DNA of 64,000 nt from Rhynchosporium graminicola. Lineage: Eukaryota > Ascomycota > Leotiomycetes > Helotiales > Ploettnerulaceae. Positions within the stretch are counted from its first letter, which is position 1; every line of letters starts with the position of its first letter. The position numbers and the translations under genes were made by a program. The DNA is taken from assembly GCA_900074885.1 (NCBI GenBank), contig FJUW01000023.1:124001-188000 (forward strand), read 5' to 3'. A model generated the notes under the pieces. That model had not been told where the DNA came from and made no database searches. It worked only from the letters and a program-made list of their open reading frames with translations. This document shows positions 11,743 to 22,923 of this stretch, one piece after another.

Positions 11743-12408
11743 CGTAAAAACCATAACCGGAAGTATTGAGAGCTGCCGAGTATCCCATGTTCGATACTGG
11801 AAGGGCACGCTTCACGTCATCATATAAATTAGACATTTGAAGAATCATAGACTGAGATTTTATCCATAGTCGCTATCGTGAAAAGCAGATCCTCACTCCC
11901 CTAGGAATTTTTCCAGAAGGTTAAATTCCATCCATTAGTCAAATCGACATCAGCTGTTCTGATAAGAGCGGCCATGGACTTTGGATCTTCTTACGAGACT
12001 CTCGTCGAATCTACAGGCTGTGCTAAAAACATATGTAGGGAACTACATCCTCCACTTCGCAAACGACCAAGTTAGTATATACAGATTCGTCAGCCCTCGA
12101 TTTCAGACGTCTCATTTCAATAAGCTATCTCGCTTAAACTACTATAAAAAGAAGTAAAAATGGGGTCGGGTCTTGTGTACGCACGTGCCAGGGACTAGTG
12201 GTATTTGCCCATTTCGTCCCACTTAACCAACTTTTCTTCAGCCTTTAGACTATGATTAGTCTCAAGCTACGAATCACTACTCTAAACTTCGAGTCCGTCC
12301 GCTAGATCTTTCCCATCGAATGGTCCAGCAAATCAACCACTAGGAAACTGCGACCAATCGTTGGGACGCAAAAGTCGGTGACCCGGGGCTCCAAATCCAC
12401 TTGCAACC
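11743..12408. other. Upstream region of the P450 gene
   Basis: No gene supported. An 8-bp palindrome GCACGTGC containing an E-box core lies at 12181-12188, about 220 bp before the P450 start; a regulatory role is only a possibility. Confidence 0.5.
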
Positions 12409-14373
12409 ATGTCTTCCTCCCTGCTCTCAAGCTTCTTAGGCCTGTCAACATCAACAATTATTGCCATTGTTCTTACGACGAGTTTGATAGCATTGCTGTT
12501 TTTGTTCCCGAGAGATGAATTGGACCTTAGAGAGCCTCCTTTAGCGTACTCGAGGATCCCACTGGTTGGTCACGTGATAAATCTTCTTAGGTATCAGAAC
12601 ACGTACTTCAGGATCTTGCAGTATGTTTTCTCCTAGAGTCCACGATCCTCCAATCAGTCTTTTTCTTTCTTTGCAAAGCTCAACTCGTTTCTCACCAAAA
12701 TTTCCAATACCTTTCAGTCATATCTACCACATCGCCTCGCCTACCAAATCATTAACTCAATCGTCAGCAAAACCCAGCCCTCACCAATAACAACCCTCCT
12801 CATCGGTCGCCAGAGAATATACATCATCTCTTCACCCAATATCGTTCAACTAGCCTTCCGCGCTTCCAAAACCATAGATTTCGAAACCATCAAACAGCAC
12901 GCCTCATGCAAAGCCATAGGTTACGGCCAGCATGCATACGATATCGTAAAATCGCCTTTGATTCCTGATCCTGAGATCCAGGGAAGAATGGCGAATTACA
13001 TGATGGATTTGCACACGGAGATGTATGGTACGTGGAAAGCCTGTTCTTTCATCCAGTACGCAGCTGTGAAGAAGATCTCGTCTGACACACATTTTGTGTA
13101 GGAGCATTAGCGCAAGGACCGGCACTTTTGAGGACGAATAGGAGGATATTGAATGGACTTGTGAGGAGTTTGAACTCCGTTGGTGATGGAGTCGATGTGA
13201 AGCTGTTTGACTGGTTGAAACTGTTCTATACTACAGCCAGCGCGGAAGCTTTGTACGGCGTTGAAAATCCCGTTAAGTGGGACCCAAGTTTCGTCCAACT
13301 GGTTTGGTACGTACCTCCTTCCTTCCATTGCCTTCTACATATCCCTTCCCTCTTTTATCATTCTCGCCATCTCATTCGTCCTTGTCACTCAACTCTGACA
13401 CACCCCTAGGGATTTCGAAAACGATCTTGGCCTCCTAGTCCTCGACACCTTTCCCTACCTCATAGCCCGCAAAGGCTATCTCGCGCGGTCAATCATGGGC
13501 CCCCAATTCGAGAAATATTATTCCGCTGGCCTCCTCCCAGAAGCCAGCGCCTTCATCAAAGGCCGCGCGAAATGTGCTTACAAATGGGGCCTGACTGAAA
13601 ACGAGATCTCAAATGCTGAGATCACGATTTTATTTGCGGCGGTGACAAATACGGTGCCGAATGTGTTTTATATGTTGTGCTGGATTTACTCGTCTCCCAC
13701 CTTGGTACAGGAACTGAGGGAAGAAGTTCAAGGGATTGTGAGTATGAAAGATTGTTACGGGGGCGGAAAGGAAGGGTTGCTGGATATTGAACACATGAGA
13801 GAGAAATGTCCCCTCCTAACAGCCTGTTTCCACGAAGCTCTCCGCCTAGTAAAAACCGGCTTCATAATCCGCACCGTTCTTGAAGATACCATACTGAACG
13901 ACACTTAGCTCCTCAAAAAAGGCGCTATCGTTAAGATTCCCACCGGTGTCCTTCAAGCCGATAAAGCGACATGGGGTGAAGATGCCGAAGAATTCAACCC
14001 GCATCGTTGGCTTCCTTCTCCTCCCTCATCCAATGCCGAGAATCAGACTCAAGATGAAGTATTCAAGAGCAAAGAAATGAGGAAGATTCAAAATGCAGCA
14101 TACATGCCCTTCGGCGGCGGAAAGAATCTCTGTCCAGGCCGCCATCTAGCATTCAATGAGATTGCGGCTTTCGTCGCTGTTGTTGTGCAAGGCTTCGATA
14201 TTACGGGCAGGGACGGAGATGTGGTGAACGTCCCGATGATGGCGACTAACAAATTAGGAGATGGGAGCACGAGTCCGAAGGGAGATGTTGATGTTAGGGT
14301 GAGGAGGAGACAGGGTTTTGAGGATGTAAGATGGCAGGTTGTTGTTGGTGGTGTGGAAGAGGGGGGTGAGTAG
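12409..14373 (+). pseudogene. Cytochrome P450 (group IV / CYP7-8-like) with one in-frame stop
   Basis: Haem-thiolate monooxygenase gene; substrate unknown. Exons are 12409-12624, 12718-13027, 13102-13306 and 13410-14373, giving 564 codons if one stop is ignored. An N-terminal membrane anchor (about residues 14-34) is followed by a Pro-rich hinge. The I-helix reads LFAAVTNTVPNVF, lacking the usual acidic-Thr pair, as in CYP7/CYP8-type enzymes. EALR matches the K-helix ExxR, FNPHRW the PERF region, and FGGGKNLCPGRHLA the haem loop with its Cys ligand. A TAG at 13906-13908 (codon 410) interrupts the frame between ExxR and the haem loop; reading continues cleanly afterwards. The product would lack the haem Cys, so it should be inactive unless the stop is bypassed. 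Intron 1 keeps frame only with a weak GTTTTC donor; the better GTATGT four bases earlier does not. Confidence 0.75.
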
Positions 14374-15116
14374 GAGCGATGAGCGGAGGGTAAGATGGTC
14401 AAATGAGGCTCTTGCGCGTGGCTGAAACGCGTTGGGTTTTGTTCGTTACCGAATATATCAATTTCATGGAAACTTGGCTCCACCTGGAAGTTGCCAACTC
14501 AATATTTTCTTGCCACATCTGCAGTTGGGATGAGAGGATACGGTGGTGGTCTAAACCAACATGGAACCAGTCCGCAGCACATGCACCAGTTTGCTCCACA
14601 ATAAACCCCAGAATTTTCATCATGGCAAAACTAATGAACATCTAGTGTTACTGAATTCAGCCAAATTGGAAGTCCGACTCTAGTCGAGGAGACACAGAAA
14701 GGGAGGAAGTGCATGGTAGCACTCTACCTGATGGTAGCGGGCAGGATATGTTGGTTCTTATCATCTTGCGTCACATCAGCGGAGCTTGCGACTTTGATGT
14801 TTGATATCTTTGCTCGTGTTTTGATTCAGTTGTTTATGTTTATTGATATTCTTTCGTGTATCCTACATTCGCCTCATTTCCAGAATCCCAATCCCAATAA
14901 AGTCCCAGACTAAAAAACACAGTAGAAAACCTCAACATGATGCAGAGTCCTTCAGCTATGCATCAATCCCTCATCTCGCAATTGTATTCCAAGTGCATCC
15001 GCTTATACGACGAAATGATATGCAACGTGTATCGAATCGCGCGCTGGATTGGGTATATCCTTCACATGCTTGCATGGTCCTCAAAAGCATGGCAGGTAGC
15101 TCAAAGCATATCACAT
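14374..15116. other. Spacer after the P450
   Basis: No supportable gene. It holds the 3' flanks of the P450 and of the small minus-strand gene. Confidence 0.55.
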
Positions 15117-15663
15117 CTATTCCTTCTTCTCAGGAACGATTTTCTTGATGTTACGGTCAACGGCACTATTGGAAAACAAAGTTAGCGATTTCCGTTCAAG
15201 CATATTATCAAACAATGCTCTTTCCCTTTCTCACTATCCATCCTATTGCTCATAGAAACCAATGAAAGCAGATATCGAAGACAATACAAGAAACTTGTCA
15301 GAGACGACATCATGGAAAGTTATTACTTACAAAGCAGCCCTCTTGAGCGGCGGCTCAACCTTCTCCACCCCCTTCTTGATACCAGGCTCGACCCTCCCAG
15401 CATGATGCGAAACATGCGGTGTTAAAGCTGCAAAGCCACGACTCCATCGAGGGCCCCAGACGGCGGCTTGTGCTGCTAATCGTTCTTCAACGCCGGGGAT
15501 GAGGCAGAGCAGAGGAACGGTGCCGACTGCGCAGGATACGCCGACTTGAGGGATGTTAGTTTTGACTAGAAGAGGGATATACTTAATGGGGAGGATGAGG
15601 ATGATAAAGTACAAATAGAGAGAGGTACGTACTAGCTGCTCCTCCCAAACGTCCTGGAGACAT
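15117..15663 (-). CDS. Small uncharacterised membrane protein
   Basis: Three exons (15633-15663, 15331-15544, 15117-15165) give 97 residues in frame. The first exon is only 31 nt and encodes MSPGRLGGAA. A hydrophobic stretch, VGVSCAVGTVPLLCLIPG, is one likely membrane span near the N-terminus. An amphipathic, then basic segment follows, ending KKIVPEKKE. Intron 1 has two in-frame acceptors: CAAG with a CTAAC branch site 9 nt before it, or a TAG 21 nt upstream that would add IKTNIPQ. The size, single span and basic tail recall small mitochondrial inner-membrane proteins, but I do not recognise the family. Confidence 0.6.
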
Positions 15664-16936
15664 GGTGAAAGTACGCGCGGCAGGTAGGGCAGGCATCCTG
15701 TTTATCTGGTGGTAGGAATGTCTTAATTGGTCCCTTCAATCGATCGTTGCGTTCAAGTGTAGATGAAGCTATTCCCAGTCTTTGTTTTTTTGATGGTTCA
15801 ATATTGAAGAAAAATAAGAGCTCAAGGTCGTACGAGATTGAGATGAGCTCCTTCTTGTAGCAGGTACAAAGCGGGGTAGCGCCCATCTGACAACTCATGT
15901 GAGACGGGCAAATTAAGTCTAACCGTATCCGGACCACGGCTCCTCGAGGACTAGTCAAGCGAATAAGGACGCGGGGAAGAGGGGCGAATAGTGGAGCATC
16001 ATGCGGGGGAGGGGCCCCCATTTTGGCCGCGGGAAGGGCTCCGGAGCCAATCCTTGGAAGGGGATTTGCTTTGGCACGCGATATTGATTAGATATGTCGC
16101 TTAGGAGATAAGTCAGATAACTAGCATATGGTCAACGAAAAGACGAGTATCTTTCATAACTAGAAGAACTTGAGAGGTGTGTCTGATTTGCCATTCGGAC
16201 GTTTAAATTTTCCTCGAGCCGTGCTTATAATACAGATCGATGTTCAATGGTCTAATCATTTCTGCATGATCAAAGATCTAAATGTCACGAACGTATTATG
16301 TAGGGTGATGCGGTAAGAGATGCTCCGGTCGTTCAGCCGACTCAGCTGAGCTCGTACTCGACTACGGCTCGGTGTGGAAAACATCAATACTGTACTCATA
16401 CATATACTATGAGGATACGTGTGGCTGCTAGTATTGTACTGAATGTTGAGTGAAGCTTGCAGCAGTAAAAATTTGAGCATTTTCAATACAAGTCACGGCC
16501 GTAGAACAGGGCATATAGCGAATGCGAGAAACTTATGATGACACAGTAGGATTTCTGGTCGGTGGAAAATTAACATTCAGCTCGACTGACATGTATTAGC
16601 GGAAATTAGCGGAGAACCCTGATTTCTGCTATTATTCATAGAGGTTTCATGATTTACTTACGACTTGTCAATCCCATTCTCAAGGCATCTTTATCCAATA
16701 TCTTCGATTGCTAATCCCCATTGTGTAGCTTAAGGGAAGAAAGTTAAGCGTGACGGCGAGCACAAGACGCAACGCACAATCATAATCAAACCGATTATTA
16801 AAAGAAAAAGGATAGCCGTTTGCAATCCTGGGGTTCCCACCATAAAGCAACCAAGTAAACACTTTTCGACGCATCCCCTAAAATTCAAAGGCTCCAAACA
16901 AGACCCGCTTTAATCCCCTCTTCCAGCACAGATTTA
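15664..16936. other. Gene-free region
   Basis: About 1.3 kb without a supportable gene. Open frames here are short, lack conserved motifs and overlap on both strands. It includes the likely promoter of the small membrane protein. Confidence 0.55.
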
Positions 16937-19348
16937 CTACAGCTCTCCCTGCACCAAAAAGCCCTCTTCCTTGATTTCGCTTGTCGGAGCAGTGTAGTAA
17001 GGCGCAGACTGCCAATACGCACACTTCTCCCTATCCATCAAATCATCTCCCAAACCATGTGAGAAATCGGCTTTCTCCTGCCCAGGCTTACCCAGATCCA
17101 TCACCTTCCTCGACCCACTATCATAGAGCTCCCATTCGTCTTCCCCACCTGGTATGTCTAGTTGAGGATGGCCAGCGCGAACGAAATCCACAATTGATTG
17201 TTGGAAGAACTTGGCAAGGGTTTCGTTTGCTTTGCCTAGAGGAGAAGGAGATGGGTAGTATGTATATCCGGTGTCGTAGCCGTGAATGGCTGGTAGAGAA
17301 TCTGTCGCAATTAAATTAGTGAAGCAGTTCCCGAAAACTTTGTGGGAAAATGTGAAGTTGAGTTGTATTTTGAACTTTTGGAAGAAGAAATGGGGGCTGC
17401 AGGATGGATCTGCTACGTACTAAAAGAGTACCGAAACACGGGAGCGGGATTTGTTGCTGTAAGAGCGGCTTCGGTCAGGTAGTATGAGTTGCATTGTATT
17501 GCGATATCCTAAAAACGACAATGTTAGTAGATGGTATAGATTTGCATAGATAAAATACAATGCATCATTTTCTTACATCCAGAAAGTCCGACACAATTGC
17601 GATCCTCTTCTGTGCGACTAAAATCAAAGGATTGATCTTGTAGAGCTCAGTAATCTTATTTTGGACCGACCCATTGATTCCAGGATAAAGCTTAGCAGCA
17701 TGATCTCGAAGTTGAGAATTGTTCCTTATCCAGGGTGGAGTGAATAGAAGTCCATCATATGCCATATGTCCTAGCAGCAAGGAAATACCATCGTGATTCT
17801 TGTTCTGTGCTAGCAGTTTGCCGGGTAGGTCAGGAACGAAATCGTCGTCGATCGTGGGACCGAAGTTGAAGATACCCTATCAACAGACAATTTCAATCAG
17901 CATGTATGTCTAGAGATGACCTGGCCAGACAATTATACGCACGTAGGGTGAGTCAAATGTCATCTTTGCGTTAGCATCTTGCAGGATGCTAGTGTCCATA
18001 ATGGCAAGCTCTTCCAGATTCTCTGCTCCAGTCAAGTTCAAAAACTGTTGGTAGATCAAGTCATCGTAGTCTGGATCCGGCTGAGGAAAGAAACCCGCAC
18101 TTTGGACAATGGCTTTATTGAAAAACGGTTTGAACTGTTCACCCGCGCCGGCAGTGATATGGTGTAGAATCGAGGAAGCTCCGGCACTTTGTCCCATTAC
18201 GGTAGTTCTATTCACAGGTCAGTTACTCAAGTCTATTAGGGCCTGGGTAGCATGTCGTATAACCTTTCGGGATCACCTCCGAAACTCTCAATGTAGTTTT
18301 GGACCCAGTTCATGGCAAATCTCTGGTCACGCAGCCCGAGGTTAGGTGTTCCTCCCTCTTCCATGTATTGCTTACCACCCAGCCAGCCAAATGCACCTAG
18401 ACGGTAGTTCATAGCGACCTGAGATGAGTCAGCTTCCATCAGATACTGCTTATTATCGACCACTTACATAAATGACATCACCCCATGTATCTTCACCAGC
18501 AGCCTTCAAGAGTCCAGCCGGGCTTCCGTATTGATCTTTCCATCCGAAGATATACCTATAATGTTTTGCTTAGTACTCCACACTTCCTTCTTACATATAC
18601 AGAGGCTGGGAAGCTTACCCTCCTCCGTAAATCCAGACGACAACAGCGACTAAAGAGTATCAGCTTATTGCAACACAGCTGTAACAATTGACGAAGAACC
18701 TGGCTCGAAGTTCTTCTTCTTCCTGTTTTCCCACACCCGTTTCGGAACCATGACATCGAGCGTTAAACAGTCCTCATGAACTAGTGTCTCGAATTAGCTG
18801 AACAGTAACAGCCACGATGTGAGAATAGGTAACAAACCTCCTTCGATTGGGTCGGGCATAGGACCATAATTTTCGGGCTTTATCTCCTTTTTCCATTTTT
18901 TGTTAAGAACCTTGTCAAAGCCTTGAAGAAATTCCGTTGCAAGAGGGACCCAGCCAACTTGAGCTTGAGGACATTTGTTGTCGATAGAGCCCTTGTTGAC
19001 ATCCTCGCTTATGGCCTGTGGCCAGATGGGAGGCGAGAAACGAGTGTCTTGGTAGTTCTGGTCAGCATATGGGATGTTTCGAAATGCTAGGAATTCGTCA
19101 TTGCTCTGAGTGAGATATTAGTAAACATTACATGATTACGAGATCGATATTACCTCTGCCTCGTGGATCTCGTATCCAAGGTCTACTTGGTTGGGTTCAA
19201 GACCAGCTGCGTGGACTCTGTCAGGATACTTGAAATCCTTGTATCTCAAGTCGGCAAGACGTTCTTCAGAACGAGTCTTGGCAAGAGTGGTGGTGGTGAG
19301 TAGAGTGAGTGTCGAGAAGGCGATAGCACCCAAGGATTGGGATCTCAT
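16937..19348 (-). CDS. Secreted type-B carboxylesterase/lipase
   Basis: Alpha/beta-hydrolase that cleaves carboxylic esters, probably outside the cell. Ten exons join in frame to 611 residues: 19154-19348, 18838-19105, 18700-18780, 18619-18649, 18468-18555, 18264-18418, 17943-18207, 17577-17876, 17421-17508 and 16937-17301. The start gives a typical signal peptide, MRSQSLGAIAFSTLTLLTTT, ending near TLA. The oxyanion segment is VWIYGGGYIFG. The nucleophile is in GQSAGAS at about Ser280. The acidic partner is probably Asp402 in MAYDGLLF, and His497 lies in PAIHGYDTGY. NxS/T sites suggest glycosylation. All triad elements are present, so it should be active. One exon is only 31 nt. Natural substrate unknown; a sterol, lipid or xenobiotic ester are all possible. 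Confidence 0.88.
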
Positions 19349-21124
19349 CTTGGGGTACAGATTTGATTGACAATCTAATATTCGTGGATTCAAGACAAAG
19401 ATTCGAGTGATCAGGAAATTGAGACAAGAAATTGAGCGTTGATATCCGATTAGACTTCTTTCAATCTGGTGGTCGATGTATTAAGTTCGACGAAGACTTA
19501 GCTTCGTGCTATGAGGCTATGCCGTATGATTGAGAATTAATTGGTTCATTTGTGCGAGGCCATATTGAAGTATTACAAACAATACGTAATACTATGCAAA
19601 TGTACATGTATAGCCTATGCAAGCCAAGACACCGAGGTTTCGGATATGCTTCAGTAATTTCTTTTACTTATGGCTCGCCCATACTTCCCAATTGGGCAGA
19701 ATAATGCCTATCACATTTCAGCGCCCAAAAACTCGTCCTTTGCAATATCGAGCTCTAGTATTCCGGAGTGTATGCTTTATCTGTCTTGTTTTTATGCAAA
19801 TGTCTAAGAAAGTAGATGGAATCATAGAGAAGGCATAGATCCCGAATATCCTTTATAACAGTTGCTATAATGACTACAGTGAGGCTGAAGCCTTGTTTCG
19901 TAATTCCTTGAAGTGGTATTTCTTACCCCCTACTACCTTCCCTCTTTAGTACAGATAATACGTAATACTGTGTAACACAGATTAATACTATGTAACACAT
20001 ATTTTTATTTTTTTTGGAAAACACTCTATGTGGTTATAGAGGTGGCTGGAAAGTCCTATACATAGCTCTCTCCATGCAAGCGTTCCAGTAATCGTGGTCG
20101 ATCACAGGTGGTTCCACCTTCCTCACTTGATACTGCGTTTCCCCAAGATTTGCCAAGATGTACAGCATGAGAGACTTAGGATGATATCCAAGCACTGCAG
20201 ATCTCTTCCTCCATTGCATCGAGTGCCACCGCCTGTCCTCCTAGCATCTGAGCTGCTCATGTAGTATGCAAAACATCAGCAAGAAGGACATTGATTGCTC
20301 CTTGAATACGTTTGTGGATCTTATCGATAAAAAAATAACACATAGCAAATGAATTGCTACAAATTCATTTTTCCAAACATCCCCGAGATTCAACATTGAC
20401 AGATCAAGCGAAATCACCGACGATCATCGAGGTCCCAAGCCCATTGTGCAACCACTCGCACTTGCTTTAGTTATTCTTGATATTTGATATTCAAAACAGT
20501 GGATCGGATTCCGAAAGGCCATAAACCTGAGCATGAGGGGTAATAGAACTAGCTCTCGTCCAGTCATATCGAGTGTCCTGTCCCATGTACCGCCTATCAT
20601 GGCATTCATTGCATTCAGTTTCCTGCAGATCTGGTCTTACCTGAAAACTGCAGACCAACTAAATTGGACTGCAGATGCCCGCAAAGGCGCAACAGTGAGG
20701 GGTTGTCGATCGCTCTTATCCAGTCAAAAAATTGTTCGATATTATGCTCAGAATTTCGGCAAGTCGGATTTCCCGCATGTTTGGATCGACTTCACTAAGA
20801 TTCTTGAGTCTGCACGACATATTCTTCTGCTGCCAAAATGATTGGTGTGAATTGAGTACCAGAAAGGGGGGTAGCTTTGGGAAAACATGCAGGAGATGCA
20901 CTCTTAGCCGCTGTCAAGCAGTGTTACTGTTGACGAGGAAAGTCAAACGGGAGAACTTTGAGTTTTTGGAGACGAATCCGAGAAGAAGTGGTGTGATGCG
21001 GAAGACATCAAAGGGAATCCACGACACTTAGATTAGATACCTGCAGAAACGTAGTGGAACAAAGTGCATGGAAAACCCTAATTCGATTGTTTGCTCCCTA
21101 GCGTAACTTGAACATCACACTTTC
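19349..21124. other. Gene-poor region with a short tandem repeat
   Basis: No complete gene seen in 1.8 kb. A 20-bp tandem direct repeat (units starting TAATACT at 19963 and 19983) is present, with a related partial copy near 19590. A minus-strand frame ending at 20034 (about 60 codons, with upstream stops in all frames) may be a fragment of a lost gene; I do not recognise it. Confidence 0.5.
19963..20002 (+). repeat. Two 20-bp tandem repeats
   Basis: TAATACTGTGTAACACAGAT is followed directly by a second copy that differs at a few positions. The first unit contains the inverted repeat CTGTG-TAA-CACAG. Confidence 0.6.
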
Positions 21125-22923
21125 TCACAATTCCCAAGTCTCCTCTATCGATTGTTGAGGAGCTGGAGGACCAGCAAGCGGCGACCTACGGAGGAGCCTT
21201 ACTGTCGCCTGTTTCGAATCCTGGCCAAAATCAACTTCGACACCCGCCAGCCTCCTGAAACCAGGTAAATCTGCTGCGAAAACAGGCTGCTTGAGACCCG
21301 TCTCTTCGATCTCAATAACACGTTTCGCCACCCTTGCCGTCAGAATGCTATTAAGTATTCCTTCTTGCCGATCGGAGCTTATCAGTATTTCGTGAGCCTT
21401 CCACCGCGTTGGTCCATCTCGGCACTTTGTCGCTACAATGAATAACGCAGTGATGATTCCCGTATCGAGACAGAAAATCCGTCGTGGCCTCTCGAGATTT
21501 GACTCCGCTGCTATTATCTTAGAGCAGAGTTCGACTATACGTTTAAACATCGTAATGAAGCTGTCGAAGACGCATTCATCGGGTACGAGTCCTATCCTGC
21601 CAACGGCCGTATTGATGCCCATAAAAGTGTGATGCATTTTCAACATGAGAATACTGCGTTCATTCTCCATGTCTGGGTTCGTCGTTAAGAACCTGCCCAG
21701 AGCTCGACTCCATTCTTTCATACGTGTGGATGAGAAGGTGTGGACTTGATCAAGTGTCACTCTCCGCTCTTTCAGATTAGCAGAAGTCTGTTTCCTCAGT
21801 GCTGTGTCTGACATGCGAATGCCAGTAGTGCGAATATAATCTAATGCCAGACAAGCTTCGTCTGCGCTGCTGAACTCAGCTGGTATGTTAAATCCGTAGT
21901 CTGAAGAGGGCATATCAAATTTCCGCGTCAATCTGACGTGGTTTCTATTGCTGGTTAATCCTGATGCTTGGACATAGAACTCGATGAATACCAAACTGAG
22001 ACTTGAGAGTGGTACATAGGGATTCTGGGAGATGGATAGCGATGAAGTGGATGAAGGTGGAGATTGGTATGAAGATGGTGATAACGTGTCGGGAAATTTC
22101 GGCGCTACTGGCATTCCTGATGTCTCTACAATTTTCTCGATTATTTTCATTCCACCATTGATATGCGATAGGGCCGTGGAATATTCTCCTCGCAGGTTCT
22201 AGTTTCATCAGCTTCTGTAGAAAGTGTCTAGGCAATCTGGCGAACCTCAAAGCACACGAATAGTATGCATATTATCAGGGCGACATCAGTAGATAACTTA
22301 TTTCGATCTGTAGCAGGGTTCGTCAAGTATCCCAATGCTTTTACATATTGCTGTATAGCAAACTCAGAAACCAGACTCTTGCTCATCGAATCGGGCAGGA
22401 GTTAGGGTCGAGTCTCAAAATTCTCGTGTAAGGCTCCCAATGCAACAGCTGCATGTCTGACAGCAGGTTCATGATGAGCTGCTTGGAGCAGCAGACGATT
22501 TAGCTGTTTCCATGATGGAGATCCAACGATACTCGAAAGTTGCGGAACAGTATTCTGATAGAAGAAGCTGAAGCTGCGTTGCTCCAGCTTTGATTTGAGA
22601 AGAGTGAAACATGGAAATGTTTGTATAGATGGGGATGCATTGGCCATTACTTGCTTGTCAGAGATCAGATGCTGGCTCTGCCAAGGAAAGCTTGCTGCAG
22701 GGACGCCTGAATAAAAGTATCCATCACATCTCCGGCCTGCTGACGAACATTTCTTACAGACCGGCTTAGCCTCGTCGCACTTTATTCGTCGTGCTCTGGA
22801 ACAGTTAGCTTTATGTGTATAGTTTGTGGAAGAGGGAAATTACTTGCAAGTTTTACAGCCAGTAATTACTTTAGGCTTGAAAGCTTTGACTCGTCCTGCC
22901 CGCGAGGGATCAGATTTGGCCAT
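21125..22923 (-). pseudogene. Zn2Cys6 transcription factor with one in-frame stop
   Basis: Fungal binuclear zinc-cluster regulator, expected in the nucleus. Three exons (22844-22923, 22246-22795, 21125-22198) sum to 567 codons in frame. The finger is complete: Cys at 23, 26, 33, 40, 43 and 50, in CKTCKARRIKCDEAKPVCKK plus a later Cys. The body holds the helical middle region seen in this class, for example VRHAAVALGALHE and LRGEYSTALSHINGGMKII across intron 2. That 47-bp intron is confirmed by these flanks. A TAA at 22402-22404 (codon 158) interrupts exon 2; no GT donor nearby lets splicing remove it without losing conserved sequence. If real, the product would be the DNA-binding domain plus about 100 residues. 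It could be a recent pseudogene, a polymorphism or a sequence error. Confidence 0.75.

Noticed and set aside
13851..13908. An intron ending at the TAG in the P450
   Set aside because: A GTAAAA...TTAG intron of about 58 nt is formally possible, but it would delete the segment right after ExxR that is present in all related P450s.
15632..16021. Minus-strand frame of 129 codons
   Set aside because: Overlaps the start of the small membrane gene, has biased composition and no recognisable domain.
16937..19348. A frameshift in the carboxylesterase
   Set aside because: My first reading of the exon near 17460 gave an extra base; re-reading the line removed it, and all ten exons close in frame.
20034..20219. 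Minus-strand frame of 61 codons with protein-like composition
   Set aside because: Upstream sequence has stops in all frames and I recognise no family; too weak to call a gene.
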